This document shows positions 23,401 through 35,077 of a stretch of DNA of 64,000 bases, one piece after another. The translations under genes were made by a program, and so were the position numbers. The notes below the pieces were generated by a model that searched no databases, was not told the DNA's origin, and was given only the letters and a program-made list of their open reading frames with translations. Origin of the DNA: Zea mays. Lineage: Eukaryota > Streptophyta > Magnoliopsida > Poales > Poaceae. Location of the stretch: positions 93,197,849-93,261,848 of the forward strand of contig NC_050104.1 of assembly GCF_902167145.1 (NCBI RefSeq), written 5' to 3'. How positions within the stretch are numbered: position 1 is the stretch's first letter; each line of letters starts with the position of its first letter.

Positions 23401-24365
23401 AGCTTAACTTGAGAAACACGTGCCACCACAAGGGTGGAATGGGACGCCCTTGGCTAACTAATTAGGAAAGCTAGTGGAAGACTACCTTACCTGAAAGGGG
23501 TAAGGGCAGTAGGGGAGTTGCATGCAGGGAGGTTCTCGGGTTGATTTTGCTGCGATGGCGGTCAGACGAGGGATTCTTGCATGTGCTCTTCCCATAAACT
23601 GTAGCGGGTTTTCGAAAGCTAGTGGAACTTTGTAAAGGCCTCGTAGTGGATCCCTAGCCATTCACCTCGGTAGTGTCTAAGGGTCTAGCTCACCCTGGCG
23701 ACATGGGATACACGACTTGTGGGTATAGGGTACAACCTCTGCAGAGTGTAAAACTGGTATACTAGCCGAGCTCACGGTCAAGAGCAGCTCAGGACTCTCG
23801 CATGATTAAACTATGGAACTAAATTCAATTTGTCATTTGCATTGCATGGGATTTGTTATTAATTTTGTTCTATTATTATTATGGTTTGGTATTTACTTAC
23901 ATCTAGTAACTGCTAATAAAATTTTGACCAACTTTAAAAGCAATGCTTAGCTTCAACCATTGTCTTTGGTAAGCCTTACACTTCACATGAACTCCCACCT
24001 TTGGTGAGTTCATGCACATTATTCCCCACAACTTGTTGAGCGATGAACATGTGTGAGCTCACTCTTGCTGTCTCACACCCTCCACAGGTCAAGAACAGGT
24101 ACCACAGGATGAGGCGTATGGAGGATGTTGTGATGTGTTCGTGAGAGGTCTAGGTCGTTGTCTCCCAGTCAACTTTGGGTTGCTGTATTGTTGTCTCCTT
24201 ACGATGTATTTATTTATTTATTTTGTACAGAACTTCCATTGTATAATAAAGTTGTGACATTCGTTTCTGTACCACTATTCATCATATGTGTGAGACTTGG
24301 TCCCAGCACACCTGGTGTTTATGTTCGCGCCCGGGTCTTGGTGACCCTAAAATCCGGGTGTGACA
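20423..24365 (+). repeat. 5' LTR of the 17.9-kb element (3943 bp)
   Basis: It starts TGTAAGGCCCAAAATTTG and ends CCGGGTGTGACA. Its first kilobase is AT-rich, then comes a GC-rich block (21120-22330), then an AT-rich tail. It contains a roughly 680-bp segment (about 23291-23968) that is absent from the 3' LTR. Confidence 0.9.
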
Positions 24366-24369
24366 GAAG

Positions 24370-24381
24370 TGGTATCAGAGG
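24370..24381 (+). other. Primer-binding site
   Basis: TGGTATCAGAGG, four bases after the 5' LTR, matches the 3' end complement of initiator-methionine tRNA except near its end. This is the usual primer of plant chromoviruses and Sireviruses. Confidence 0.75.
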
Positions 24382-24839
24382 AATGTTGACTGTAGGACAA
24401 AACCTAGATAGAACTGGACAACCAATACTTACTTACCTTTTGGTACTCTAATTCTCTCTAAACTCTTCTTAATATTTTCTCATCTAATTCCGCTTTACTC
24501 TGATTATTCTTACCTACTTCCTTCTGAAGACAAATGTGGATTTCACACTTTGAAATCCTGTGCTTAATGTGACCTTTAGGAATAGGAGACCTACCCTTAG
24601 GATCAAAAACAAAACTATTTTTATAGGTATCTATATGCTTGAATGTTTGTTCTTATGATGCTTGTTTGATTTGGATCTTTGATTGAGTGTGATGAGTTGT
24701 GGAGTAATGTCCACAATTGCATCTACATACACACCTAGACCTAAGGGGAAATATTTACAAAATAGACATCACAAAATATTTCCTATTAAAAATGGATCTA
24801 TTAAACTAGATATATTTATAAGATAAACTAGATCAACTA

Positions 24840-25080
24840 AGAATATCCCCCAGTAGAATATGTCAAATAGATCCATCTTATCTTAAAAGATGCCCTCTCA
24901 TCTTAATAGATCCATCTTATCTTGGAAGGTTCTCCCTTATCATAATAGATTCATCTTATCCTACAAGATTCTCTCTTATCTTAATAGATCCATCTTATAC
25001 CGAAAAGATTTTATCTTAGCCTAATAGATCTAACTAATCTCAAAAGATTCTTATAGACTCATCTTGTCCTAATGAGCATA
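24840..25080. repeat. Degenerate ~40-bp tandem repeat in the element leader
   Basis: Imperfect repeats share the consensus AATAGATCCATCTTATC followed by AAAAGATTCT. About six units are readable between the primer-binding site and the nested solo LTR. The rest of 24382-25652 is AT-rich leader without an ORF. Confidence 0.55.
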
Positions 25081-25652
25081 CTTATCCCCACCACTTTGCT
25101 TATCACATAACAGTGTAACAAACATGATCTATTCCAAAATAAAATAAGTAGATCTTATCTAGTCTAATCTGATTACAGTAATTTAATTCTGACCACATCT
25201 AATCTGATCAGATCTAACCCAATGGACAAACATGTTAGATAATACTGGTAAAATAAGATTGGATCCTACTCTTATAAATATGTTTTAATCTAAATTGGAG
25301 TCTTAGTCCAACATGGCCTTATGCAACTACCTTAACCACCCAACAGTTAAATAACTCCTCTTTTTAACCTAACAGAGATTTTGATCTACCTACACCATAT
25401 AATCCATCTTATCTCAAAAGATTCTAACATATCCTAATAATATATACCTTACCCTGGTAGATCTATCTGACTTAAACTAGTCTAATCTAGTTATATCCAA
25501 TCTAACCTAGACCCCTACCTAATCTAGTTATATCCAATCTAAAGGGAGTTACTTAAACAAGTTCATTAATACCAATAACATAGATTGGACCATATTCTTA
25601 TAAACGGGTTTTAAACCTAAACAAGTGTCTTAAACCAACTCGTTCGTGAAAC

Positions 25653-26922
25653 TGAAAGGGAAATGTGCCCTTGGGCCATTTCTAGTATATTTTGGTGATT
25701 AAGTGTCCAACACATATTAAGTGGGTTATTATACGCCAAATGATGAATGAAGTGCAAATCAACAAGAAGGTATGTTTCTAAGACTTAGTACATTGATTTG
25801 GGTACTAATGCATTGTATCTAAGTGATAGAAACAGAAGAAAAAGGATTGGAAAAGAGTTGGCTGTGTACAGCCAAGTGCTGCTCGGTCTGGGTGCACCGG
25901 ACTGTCCGGTGGTGCACCGGACAGTGTCCGGTGTGCCAGACTGGCTTCCGGCGAACTGGCCACTCTCGGGAAAACTTCGGCGGCATACGACTATAATTCA
26001 CCGGACTGTCCGGTGGTGCACCGGACTGTCCGGTGAGCCAACGGCCGCCAGCGCAACAGTCGGCCGCCAAATCCGCGGGCAACGAGTGGCCCGCTCCAAC
26101 GGTCGGAAGGGGCACCGGACTGTCCGGTGTGCACCGAACAGTGTCCGGTGCACCAACCGACACCAGAGTTGCAACGGTCGGCTGTGCCAGATTAGGAAGG
26201 AGATCCACACCGGACATGCTACAGTGCCTGTCTGGTGGTGCACCGGACTGTCCGGTGCGCCACCCGACAGAAGGCAAGATTTGCCTTCCAAGATTGCCTC
26301 CAACGGCTCCTAGCTGCCTTGGGGCTATAAAAGGGACCCCTAGACGCATGGAGGAGTCACCCAAGCATTCCTTGATCATTCCTAAGCACCAAGACTCCAT
26401 TCTCGCGCATTCGATTCTTTGAGATAGTGACTTGAGCTCCATTTGAGTAGAGAACTCCTCGAGTTGTGTTGTGAGCTCAAGTTGTGGCTTGTGTGCGTGA
26501 TTGTGCTCTTGTTTTGAGTCTTGTGTGTGTTTCTCTTCCCTCCCTTACTTCCGTGCTTCTTTGTGATCATCAATTGTAAGGGCGAGAGGCTCCAAGTTGT
26601 GGAGATTCCTCGCGAACGAGAGAAAGTAAAAGAAAGGAAAACACCGTGGTATTCAAGTTGATCATTGGATAACTTGAAAGGGGTTGAGTGCAACCCTCGT
26701 CCATTGGGACGCCACAACGTGGAGTAGGCAAGTGTTATACTTGGCCGAACCACGGGATAAATCACTGTGTCTTTTGTGTTGTCTTTCCTTGTGACCATGT
26801 GTTTCACAAAAGATCGGTCCTTAGACACTTGGCCTTATTGCACTAACTATTAACCAAGTTTTTGTGGCTACAAGTATTTGATTTTTACAGGATCACCTAT
26901 TCACCCCCTCTAGGTGTTCTCA
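25653..26922 (+). mobile_element. Sirevirus solo LTR (1270 bp)
   Basis: It starts TGAAAGGGAAATGTGCC and ends TCTAGGTGTTCTCA, with a perfect TSD GAAAC on both sides (25648-25652 and 26923-26927). No internal sequence follows, so it is a solo LTR left by LTR-LTR recombination. It contains several copies of the CACCGGACTGTCCGGTG palindrome described for Sirevirus LTRs and a TATAAAAG box at 26326. Apparent ORFs here are translations of the palindrome repeats. Confidence 0.9.
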
Positions 26923-27847
26923 GAAACCATGACCTAGCCTATGTTATAGGTTTCCCAACCCATTTATCCCAAAAGCAAAGTAAAACTCTGTTTAATCTAC
27001 CTACGCCATGTACCCGCAATTGTTACCCCAACTCAGATAATGACATCTAACACCATGACCACCGGTCCCTAAATCAGACCTAAGACAAAGGTTAACCTCG
27101 ACAATGAAGGATATGAGTAGAAATAGATCTTCAGATGAATCAAGATCCACCATCCGAAATAAAAAAGTCTCCCTTACTTAACTTCTTTTACCCCAAATCT
27201 TCTCTACACTCACCTAATAGCTAAAGCCTGTTGTACCCTTGTTTTCTATGCCACACCTGCTAATGGCATGAAGAATTTTAGGTGTGTAAAGAAAATTTCT
27301 AATTCGAAGTTCCACTAAAAAAAACTGGAATTCCATAAAGATAAAGTCAGCTTGATATGCTCAACTAAATGGTATTCTTAAATAGTGTTATAGAATCTAA
27401 TGTGATCTGATCTAATGTGGTCTACTTAAACATATTAATGATATTGGTAGAAGAGATTAGACCCTACTATCCAGGTGTTAACTTAATCTAGCACATTAGA
27501 TCAACTCAACCCTGAGCTAACCCAACCCATAGAGTCATGATGAATGGTATAATCTATCTATCCCCACCTAACATCAAATGAACTTTTGACCTACATCATG
27601 TAGACTATCTCATCTTGACAAGATTCTATCTTACCTTTGGACATTCACCTTATATGACAAGTTACCCCAACCTTGACATAAGACAACAGATTAAGTCCTG
27701 CCAAAGAATCTTCAGTTCATAACCAGCTACTAGCCCATTCGTTCTGCCTACCAAATAATTTCCCTTGCAAAACTATTTTTACCATATGCTTCTAACTTCG
27801 ATGGTCAATACTAGGAAGAGAAGATTATCAGGCAACAGCAAACAGAA

Positions 27848-28141
27848 ATGAATCCTCCAGATCCTCCACCGGTTGGAATCGATCAAGTGGTTGCCGCCCA
27901 AATGATGGTAATACAACAAATGGCAAACATGGTTACCGAAATGCAAAATCAGATAAGGCAAGAACGCCAGGAAATACGTCAAGACCGGCTGGAGATACAT
28001 CAAGAAATAAGGCAAGCACGGTTGGAAAGACAACAACAACAACGCTCACTACCCCCACCACCACCACCAGCTCCACCAAGCTACATAAATATATATATAT
28101 ATCTACTACTATTTGTAAGACCTAAATGTTACTTTAGTTAG
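27848..28141 (+). pseudogene. gag: N-terminal gag fragment of the chromovirus-type element
   Basis: The ATG at 27848 opens an ORF beginning MNPPDPPP, with a Gln/Arg/Glu-rich helical stretch and a poly-proline run. This is the usual start of Tekay-clade Gag. Homology stops near 28086, where the sequence becomes an AT dinucleotide run followed by unrelated DNA. The rest of gag and all of pol are absent. The nested element at 28187 begins just after and does not explain the loss: on its far side only about 130 bp separate it from the 3' LTR. Confidence 0.6.
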
Positions 28142-28186
28142 TAGATGGTATGATACTATTTTAGGAGGAATAATAAGGTCTAATTG

Positions 28187-30748
28187 TGTAATATCCCCAA
28201 AACATTTTTGGACCAAAAGTTGATCTACGGTGCGTGGATGTGGGAAAGGGTTGTGGGCCGTTGGATGCAAAGGCAGAAGTCATCTGGGGCGTCGGTTCTT
28301 TTCTCCCACAAAACCCTAGGTGGCCACCCCTTTTCCCTCCACCCCCTCTCTTGGCCGCCACCCTCCCCCCTTTTTCCCTTGGTTGGCCACCCCCTCTCCT
28401 CCCATGGCAGCCGCCCACCATTTCTTCCTCCTCCCTAGATCTCCCCCTCCCCCACGCAGCAAGGATCGAGAAGAGGAGGAGCAAGATGGATTGAAAAGGA
28501 AGAGAGGATCAAGGAGATGTTCTACCCCCCATCTATTGCAGATTTTCTTGGGGAAACCCTAGGTAAGGATGAGATCCTTGTTCCTCCATATAATTATGTG
28601 CTTTTGGAGGTTGTGGATCATGTGGATTGAAGAATTAGAGGTTGGATTAGATGTGGGGTTAGGTTTTGATCTCGAATTTAATTTCTGCAGAATGACAGAT
28701 TCGACAGTTTCTGTTCATACCAGTTTTCCGTGGTCTTAGTGGCCTCAAAAAAATAAAAAGTTTATATATGAGTCGTAGATAATTTGTAGATCTTTCCGTG
28801 GCCGCGAAGAACACCTCAATCGGACATCAGATCAGAAAGTTATTGCAGTTTGATTATAGCAGTTTTTCAGTCTCATAATTCTGTGCAGAATCTGTTCTCT
28901 TAAGAGTTAGGCAATTTTATCAACAGAATTAAACTATGTGTTGGTAAAAGAAGTTGTAGATAATTTCATAAACTTTTCAGATTGTTAAAGAGTGCATTCA
29001 TATGATTTGTGAAACTCCAGTTATGTTTGTTTTACTGTGGCTGTTCCTGTTTGCCTGACAAAAATGAGCGGGTCTGTTCACTGGTAGGTTTCCTCAGGTA
29101 AATGGCCGAATTGGCTCTTCCAACTATGGAGACTTATGTAGAGGGATAAAAGTTATTACTGCCAGTGGAATTCCACAATTTTTGGTTGAGTAGTTTGTGA
29201 GATATCGAATTTTGAAGTTAACTACGCTGCTGTCTGAAACAGATTCAATTAGTTATCTTGTTTGAGGTTTTAGAACTTGTAGATGGCAGAATTTAATTAT
29301 CCATTGAATACCGAAGTTGTAGAGTATTTTGTGTAGATACTCCTAGATTATTTGTTTGCTATCACAACTGTTATAATTTTAAAGATACAAAATTAACAAA
29401 CAGCGCTGCTGCTGTATGTCATGTGGTTCAGGGTGGGAGTCTTTCCACCAGGTCTTGGTTTCAAGTGTAGAAGCGATTTGTTGATTGTTGTCAAATGTTT
29501 GTGAAATATTTGTACTAAGTTTTATGTCCGCTAGCAGGTGGCTACACTCCAGATCATGCATAGTACATTTCTTCTTCTTCGATGAAGGCAAGTGAATGTA
29601 GTAGTGGTTGCTTCCGTTCTGACCTGTTATTTCTATTGCCTACACTCTAATATTCAGAAGTATTGGATTCTTTCATAATTGGACTCTATGGTGATGCTTT
29701 ACTTGCTTGCATTATGATGATGCTCAATCATATATTGATGATGATAATGATTCGAGTATGACTCGTGAGATTAATTCACACCCCTGAAGGTAAATGAAGT
29801 ATTATTTGAGGTTGGTATTGTATCTGAAGGTAAATGAAGTATTATTTGAGGTTGTATTGTATGTGAAGGAAGTGAAGTATATTGATAAATGCAGCATGCC
29901 ATATACATTGCATGATTCACTTGCATCTGAAGTTTTGTCGTGACCTATGGTCCGACTGTACCGGTACAACTTAGCATCGTACGTTGCCCGAGAAGGGGTA
30001 CGATGCGGCTTCATACCCTTAGAGGTATGAAGGCAGAGGACATATGCATTGCATTCATATGCATTCATTGAAGTGGTATTTGTAGATGGTGTGGTTTTAT
30101 ACTCTAAGAGGTATGAAGGCAGAGGACTTACACATTGCATTACTATGCATACATCGAAGTGATATTTGCAGGTATTGTTGACGCAGGAAAGTGTTATACA
30201 ACCTATTGTGGTTGTTCGAGGAAATTAGATGGCATTGGTTATTTTGGGACTATTGAGTTCTATATCTACAAGTATTTCTGATCTCAATTGTGATCCCTTT
30301 AAAATGTTGATTAGTTCAATTTTTTTGGTTTAAATATCTCGTCGAAACAATTCACTTGCTGAGATGTTTCATCTCACTATTGCATTATTCAATGCAGGTA
30401 CTTGATTCATGTTGGGAATGAGGGGATTAGCAGCACGTCCACCTTCACTCTCATAATAACGCTGCCCAGGCACAACCATGATTTAATTAGAAACTTCTTG
30501 TCAAAGGATGTTTGTTTTTAACTAGTCATGCACACTAGTTAATTCAGTTCATGACGTTATGGTTATCTTCCCATTGCTAGCAGATTATTAATGTCTAGTA
30601 TGTTTTCTTATTATGATATCTGTTTATACTTTGTTGCTTCCACGTTTATGCAAATTTTCAAAGGAGATGCTGTCGAAATTTTATATATGAATGTTAGTTG
30701 TGTAGTTTAGTAGCATTTCGGGGTGTTTGTGGATCCCGGGGTGTTACA
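28187..30748 (+). repeat. 5' LTR of the non-autonomous element
   Basis: It begins TGTAATATCCCCAAAAC and ends GGGGTGTTACA. The first 370 bp are pyrimidine-rich, which yields spurious ORFs on both strands. It has a 36-bp direct duplication around GGTAAATGAAGTATTATTTG (29790 and 29826) and an extra copy of a segment bounded by AGGTATGAAGGCAGAGGAC (about 30025-30125) that the 3' LTR lacks. Confidence 0.9.
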
Positions 30749-30750
30749 GT

Positions 30751-30766
30751 TGGTATCAAAGCATAG
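30751..30766 (+). other. Primer-binding site of the non-autonomous element
   Basis: TGGTATCAAAGCATAG, two bases after the 5' LTR, is a Met-tRNA-type primer site. The internal region 30767-32449 is AT-rich and I find no credible ORF or gag/pol motif in it. Confidence 0.7.
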
Positions 30767-32449
30767 GCTTTAGATTCTTGGCAATTTGAAGATAAATTTG
30801 ACACACTTGCACATATAGTAAGGGTATGGGTACAAATATCTTTGATATATATTAATGTCTTTGAAGTGTAGGTGACAATAATTTCACCCCTCCCCATTCC
30901 TTTATGGTGATGTGGTAAGTTGTTTATGACTTAATGCCTGATATAATTTATCTCTAAATCTTTATATTGTTTTATTAATGCATTTGATATCGCTGGTCTT
31001 TTGTGAGATTGAAGTTGTTATTATGCCTGTGATATACAAGTATGCCTATGTTGTTTTCACTATGTTTTTCATGGTTGAGTTTTATTACAATAATATTGTT
31101 ATATATGCTTGATTGAGGATGTTTCTAAGAGGAGTGTGAATTGCGTGTTTTGGGTTACAAGGTAACCATCAATTTGAATTTAAGTTGTTGACCGGTTGGT
31201 GGATAGTTCCAACTATCTTTGCAAAGAATGATTGTTTATGTCGAGAAACCATTTCTGAAAGAAATGAATATTGGTACTTTTATAGGAATTTTGGGGAAGT
31301 CTTTACCTAGCTAGAATGGCTTACATGTCTCTCTTCTATTGTGTGTTTTAGTAGCCACAAAGCCTAGATGTGGTTTAAAGTGGTTGCATGTTAGTCATGC
31401 TAGTTGTAGAATAAATCTTTGATTTTCTGGATCCATGGATTATGTATTAATACATTGAGGATCAGATAGTTCTCTCCCCGATGCATGCTTGTGGAGCCGT
31501 TGTTGGACCACCTATCTATTGGTTTGAATGAAGCCAGTGCCTAGCCTAGAGTTGGTTGTGTGTGGTTAGTCACCAATTCCTAAATGATGTGGTTTTTACA
31601 TCAGCTTGAGATGTTTGTCAAATGTGTGAAGGATTACAGGGTTATTATTGACCTTGTACGTCTGGCACTTTGAGTGCATCGTATGATAGAATGAAATGTA
31701 AGTTTATGAACTACAGTAGATGAAGACTTATATTATGTGTAGGTTAACCTCACTAGTTTGGATATTTTTCTTAGTTGAGTTGTTGGATGAAGTATAGTGA
31801 CAGTGGTTAACCAAGTATTGTGTTGTTGTGCTGTCAGTGCTTTTTGTGGAGCTTTTGGCATTTCTTCGATGACATGTGCCGCGCAGAATGTTATTGGCTT
31901 CTTATTGGCTTTATTGCTCCATTAGTTCTGTAGATTTTCTCCCTTTTGCAGGGTGCAAAGATTGTTAGATTACATGATTATCTTTTCATGATGGCAAGAA
32001 TAAGGTTTATGAAGATTAGGAGTTTTGTTTCAATAGAACTACTTGTTTCATGGTGCTTTGAGGTGAGGTGTTTGATCTTCTTATACATTCGTCGGGTGTG
32101 GATGTTTCACCATTTAATTAAAATTAATTGTTGAAGTTGGTAAGGTTGTGCTTAGTGCATATTACCCCTTCATAAAAGAGTGTTGTCTTAAGACATTGAT
32201 GTTGATGTATAGTTGCATCCAAATTCGATGGTGTGAAATTGTAGTGTTGATTGCACTATGACTTGCTTTGAGCTTCATTGCATGTTGTTTCATGCTTGAT
32301 GTCAGGTTGTGTAGTTTCCTCAGACAATTAGGCCAAGGTAGAAGTTCTTGTGTTAATTAAGACCAATAATGGACCCATGTTTTGAATGATGGTGATGGGG
32401 TACCTTGGGTGTTTTGCTTGGAGTGGCCGAATTCGAGGACGAATTCTTT

Positions 32450-32464
32450 TTAATTGGGGTAGAG
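32450..32464 (+). other. Polypurine tract of the non-autonomous element
   Basis: TAATTGGGGTAGAG directly precedes the 3' LTR start TGTAATATCC, after CGAATTCGAGGACG. Confidence 0.65.
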
Positions 32465-34941
32465 TGTAATATCCCCAAAACATTTTTGGACCAAAAGTTG
32501 ATCTACGGTGCGTGGATGTGGGAAAGGGTTGTGGGCCGTTGGATGCAAAGGCAGAAGTCATCTGGGGCGTCGGTTCTTTTCTCCCACAAAACCCTAGGTG
32601 GCCACCCCTTTTCCCTCCACCCCCTCTCTTGGCCGCCACCCTCCCCCCTTTTCCCCTTGGTTGGCCACCCCCTCTCCTCCCATGGCAGCCGCCCACCATT
32701 TCTTCCTCCTCCCTAGATCTCCCCCTCCCCCACGCAGCAAGGATCGAGAAGAGGAGGAGCAAGATGGATTGAAAAGGAAGAGAGGATCAAGGAGATGTTC
32801 TACCCCCCCCATCTATTGCAGATTTTCTTGGAGAAACCCTAGGTAAGGATGGGATCCTTGTTCCTCCATATAATTATGTGCTTTTGGAGGTTGTGGATCA
32901 TGTGGATTGAAGAATTAGAGGTTGGATTAGATGTGGGGTTAGGTTTTGATCTCGAATTCAATTTCTGCAGAATGACAGATTCAACAGTTTCTGTTCATAC
33001 CAGCTTTCCGTGGTCTTAGTGGCCTCAAAAAATAAAAAGTTTATATATGAGTCGTAGATAATTTGTAGATCTTTCCGTGGCCGCGAAGAACACCTCAATC
33101 GGACATCAGATCAGAAAGTTATTGCAGTTTGATTATAGCAGTTTTTCAGTCTCATAATTCTGTGCAGAATCTGTTCTCTTAAGAGTTAGGCAATTTTATC
33201 AACAGAATTAAACTATGGGTTGGTAAAAGAAGTTGTAGATAATTTCATAAACTTTCCAGATTGTTAAAGAGTGCATTCATATGATTTGTGAAACTCCAGT
33301 TATGTTTGTTTTACTGTGGCTGTTCCTGTTTGCCTGACAAAAATGAGCGGGTCTGTTTACTGGTAGGTTTCATCAGGTAAATGGCCGAATTGGCTCTTCC
33401 AACTATGGAGACTTATGTAGAGGGATAAAAGTTCTTACTGCCAGTAGAATTCCATAATTTGTGGTTGAGTAGTTTGTGAGATATCGAATTTTGAAGTTAA
33501 CTACGCTCCTGTCTGAAACAGATTCAGTCAGTTATCTTGTTAGAGGTTTTAGAACTTGTTGATGGCAGAATTTAATTATCCATTGAATACCGAATTTGTA
33601 GAGTATTTTGTGTAGATACTCCTAGATTATTTGTTTGCTATCACAACTGTTATAATTTTAAAGATACAAAATTAACAAACAGCGCTGCTGCTGTATGTCA
33701 TGTGGTTCAGGGTGGGAGTCTTTCCACCAGATCTTGGTTTCAAGTGTAGAAGCGATTTGTTGATTGTTGTCAAATGTTTGTGAAATATTTGTACTAAGTT
33801 TTATGTCCGCTAGCAGGTGGCTACACTCCAGATCATGCATAGTACATTTCTTCTTCTTCGATGAAGGCAAGTGAATGTAGTAGTGGTTGCTTCCGTTCTG
33901 ACCTGTTATTTCTATTGCCTACACTCTAATATTCAGAAGTATTGGATTCTTTCATAATTGGACTCTATGGTGATGCTTTACTTGCTTGCATTATGCTGAT
34001 GCTCAATCATATATTGATGATGATAATGATTCGAGTATGACTCGTGAGATTAATTCACACCCCTGAAGGTAAATGAAGTATTATTTGAGGTTGGTATTGT
34101 ATTTGAAGGTAAATGAAGTATTATTTGAGGTTGTATTGTATGTGAAGGAAGTGAAGTATATTGATAAATGCAGCATGCCATATACATTGCATGATTCACT
34201 TGCATCTGAAGTTTTGTCGTGACCTATGGTCCGACCGTACCGGTACAACTTAGCATCGTACGTTGCCCGAGAAGGGGTACGATGCGGCTTCATACCCTTA
34301 GAGGTATGAAGGCAGAGGACTTACACATTGCATTACTATGCATACATCGAAGTGATATTTGCAGGTATTGTTGACGCAGGAAAGTGTTATACAACCTATT
34401 GTGGTTGTTCGAGGAAATTAGATGGCATTGGTTATTTTGGGACTATTGAGTTCTATATCTACAAGTATTTCTGATCTCAATTGTGATCCCTTTAAAATGT
34501 TGATTAGTTCAATTTTTTTGGTTTAAATATCTCGTCGAAACAATTCACTTGCTGAGATGTTTCATCTCAGTTTTGCATTATTCAATGCAGGTACTTGATT
34601 CATGTTGGGAATGAGGGGATTAGCAGCACGTCCACCTTCACTCTCATAATAACGCTGCCCAGGCACAACCATGATTTAATTAGAAACTTCTTGTCAAAGG
34701 ATGTTTGTTTTTAACTAGTCATGCACACTAGTTAATTCAGTTCATGACGTTATGGTTATCTTCCCATTGCTAGCAGATTATTAATGTCTAGTATGTTTTC
34801 TTATTATGATATCTGTTTATACTTTGTTGCTTCCACGTTTATGCAAATTTTCAAAGGAGATGCTGTCGAAATTTTATATATGAATGTTAGTTGTGTAGTT
34901 TAGTAGCATTTCGGGGTGTTTGTGGATCCCAGGGTGTTACA
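32465..34941 (+). repeat. 3' LTR of the non-autonomous element
   Basis: It is almost identical to 28187-30748 apart from scattered substitutions, small indels in homopolymer runs, and the missing ~88-bp block. It ends CAGGGTGTTACA, followed by the TSD AATTG. Confidence 0.9.
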
Positions 34942-35057
34942 AATTGATCCTACGTGTTGCTAATAAATTATGCATCATGCTGAGATTTTTGTTTGTGCAT
35001 ATGTTTTGAGATAACATGGTTATACACCCTTTTCTTACAAATCTCGAGGACAAGATT

Positions 35058-35077
35058 TCTGTTGAGGGGGTAGGATT
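35058..35077 (+). other. Polypurine tract of the 17.9-kb element
   Basis: TTGAGGGGGTAGGATT lies directly before the 3' LTR start TGTATGGCCC, after CTCGAGGACAAG. Confidence 0.7.

Larger units (their letters stand above)
28187..34941 (+). mobile_element. Non-autonomous LTR element without coding sequence (6755 bp)
   Basis: Direct LTRs of 2562 and 2477 bp, each starting TGTAATATCCCC and ending GTGTTACA, flank a 1716-bp internal region with a primer-binding site and a polypurine tract but no gag or pol. A perfect TSD AATTG is present (28182-28186 and 34942-34946). The two LTRs differ at only scattered bases plus one block of about 88 bp, so the insertion is young. It must rely on proteins from another element; the GAATTCGAGGACGAATTC text before the 3' LTR resembles chromovirus 3' ends. 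Confidence 0.9.

Noticed and set aside
24370..24387. tRNA-like match
   Set aside because: It is a primer-binding site complementary to a tRNA 3' end. No tRNA gene fold is present, and the same applies at 30751 and 56001.
25798..26442. Overlapping ORFs with repeated G-A-P-D or C-T-G-like peptides on both strands
   Set aside because: These are translations of the CACCGGAC palindrome in a Sirevirus solo LTR. The same artefact occurs at 54778-55500 and 61781-62503.
28161..28562. Pro/Arg-rich ORFs, repeated at 32328-32846
   Set aside because: They are the pyrimidine-rich start of the two LTRs of the non-autonomous element, and both strands are open.
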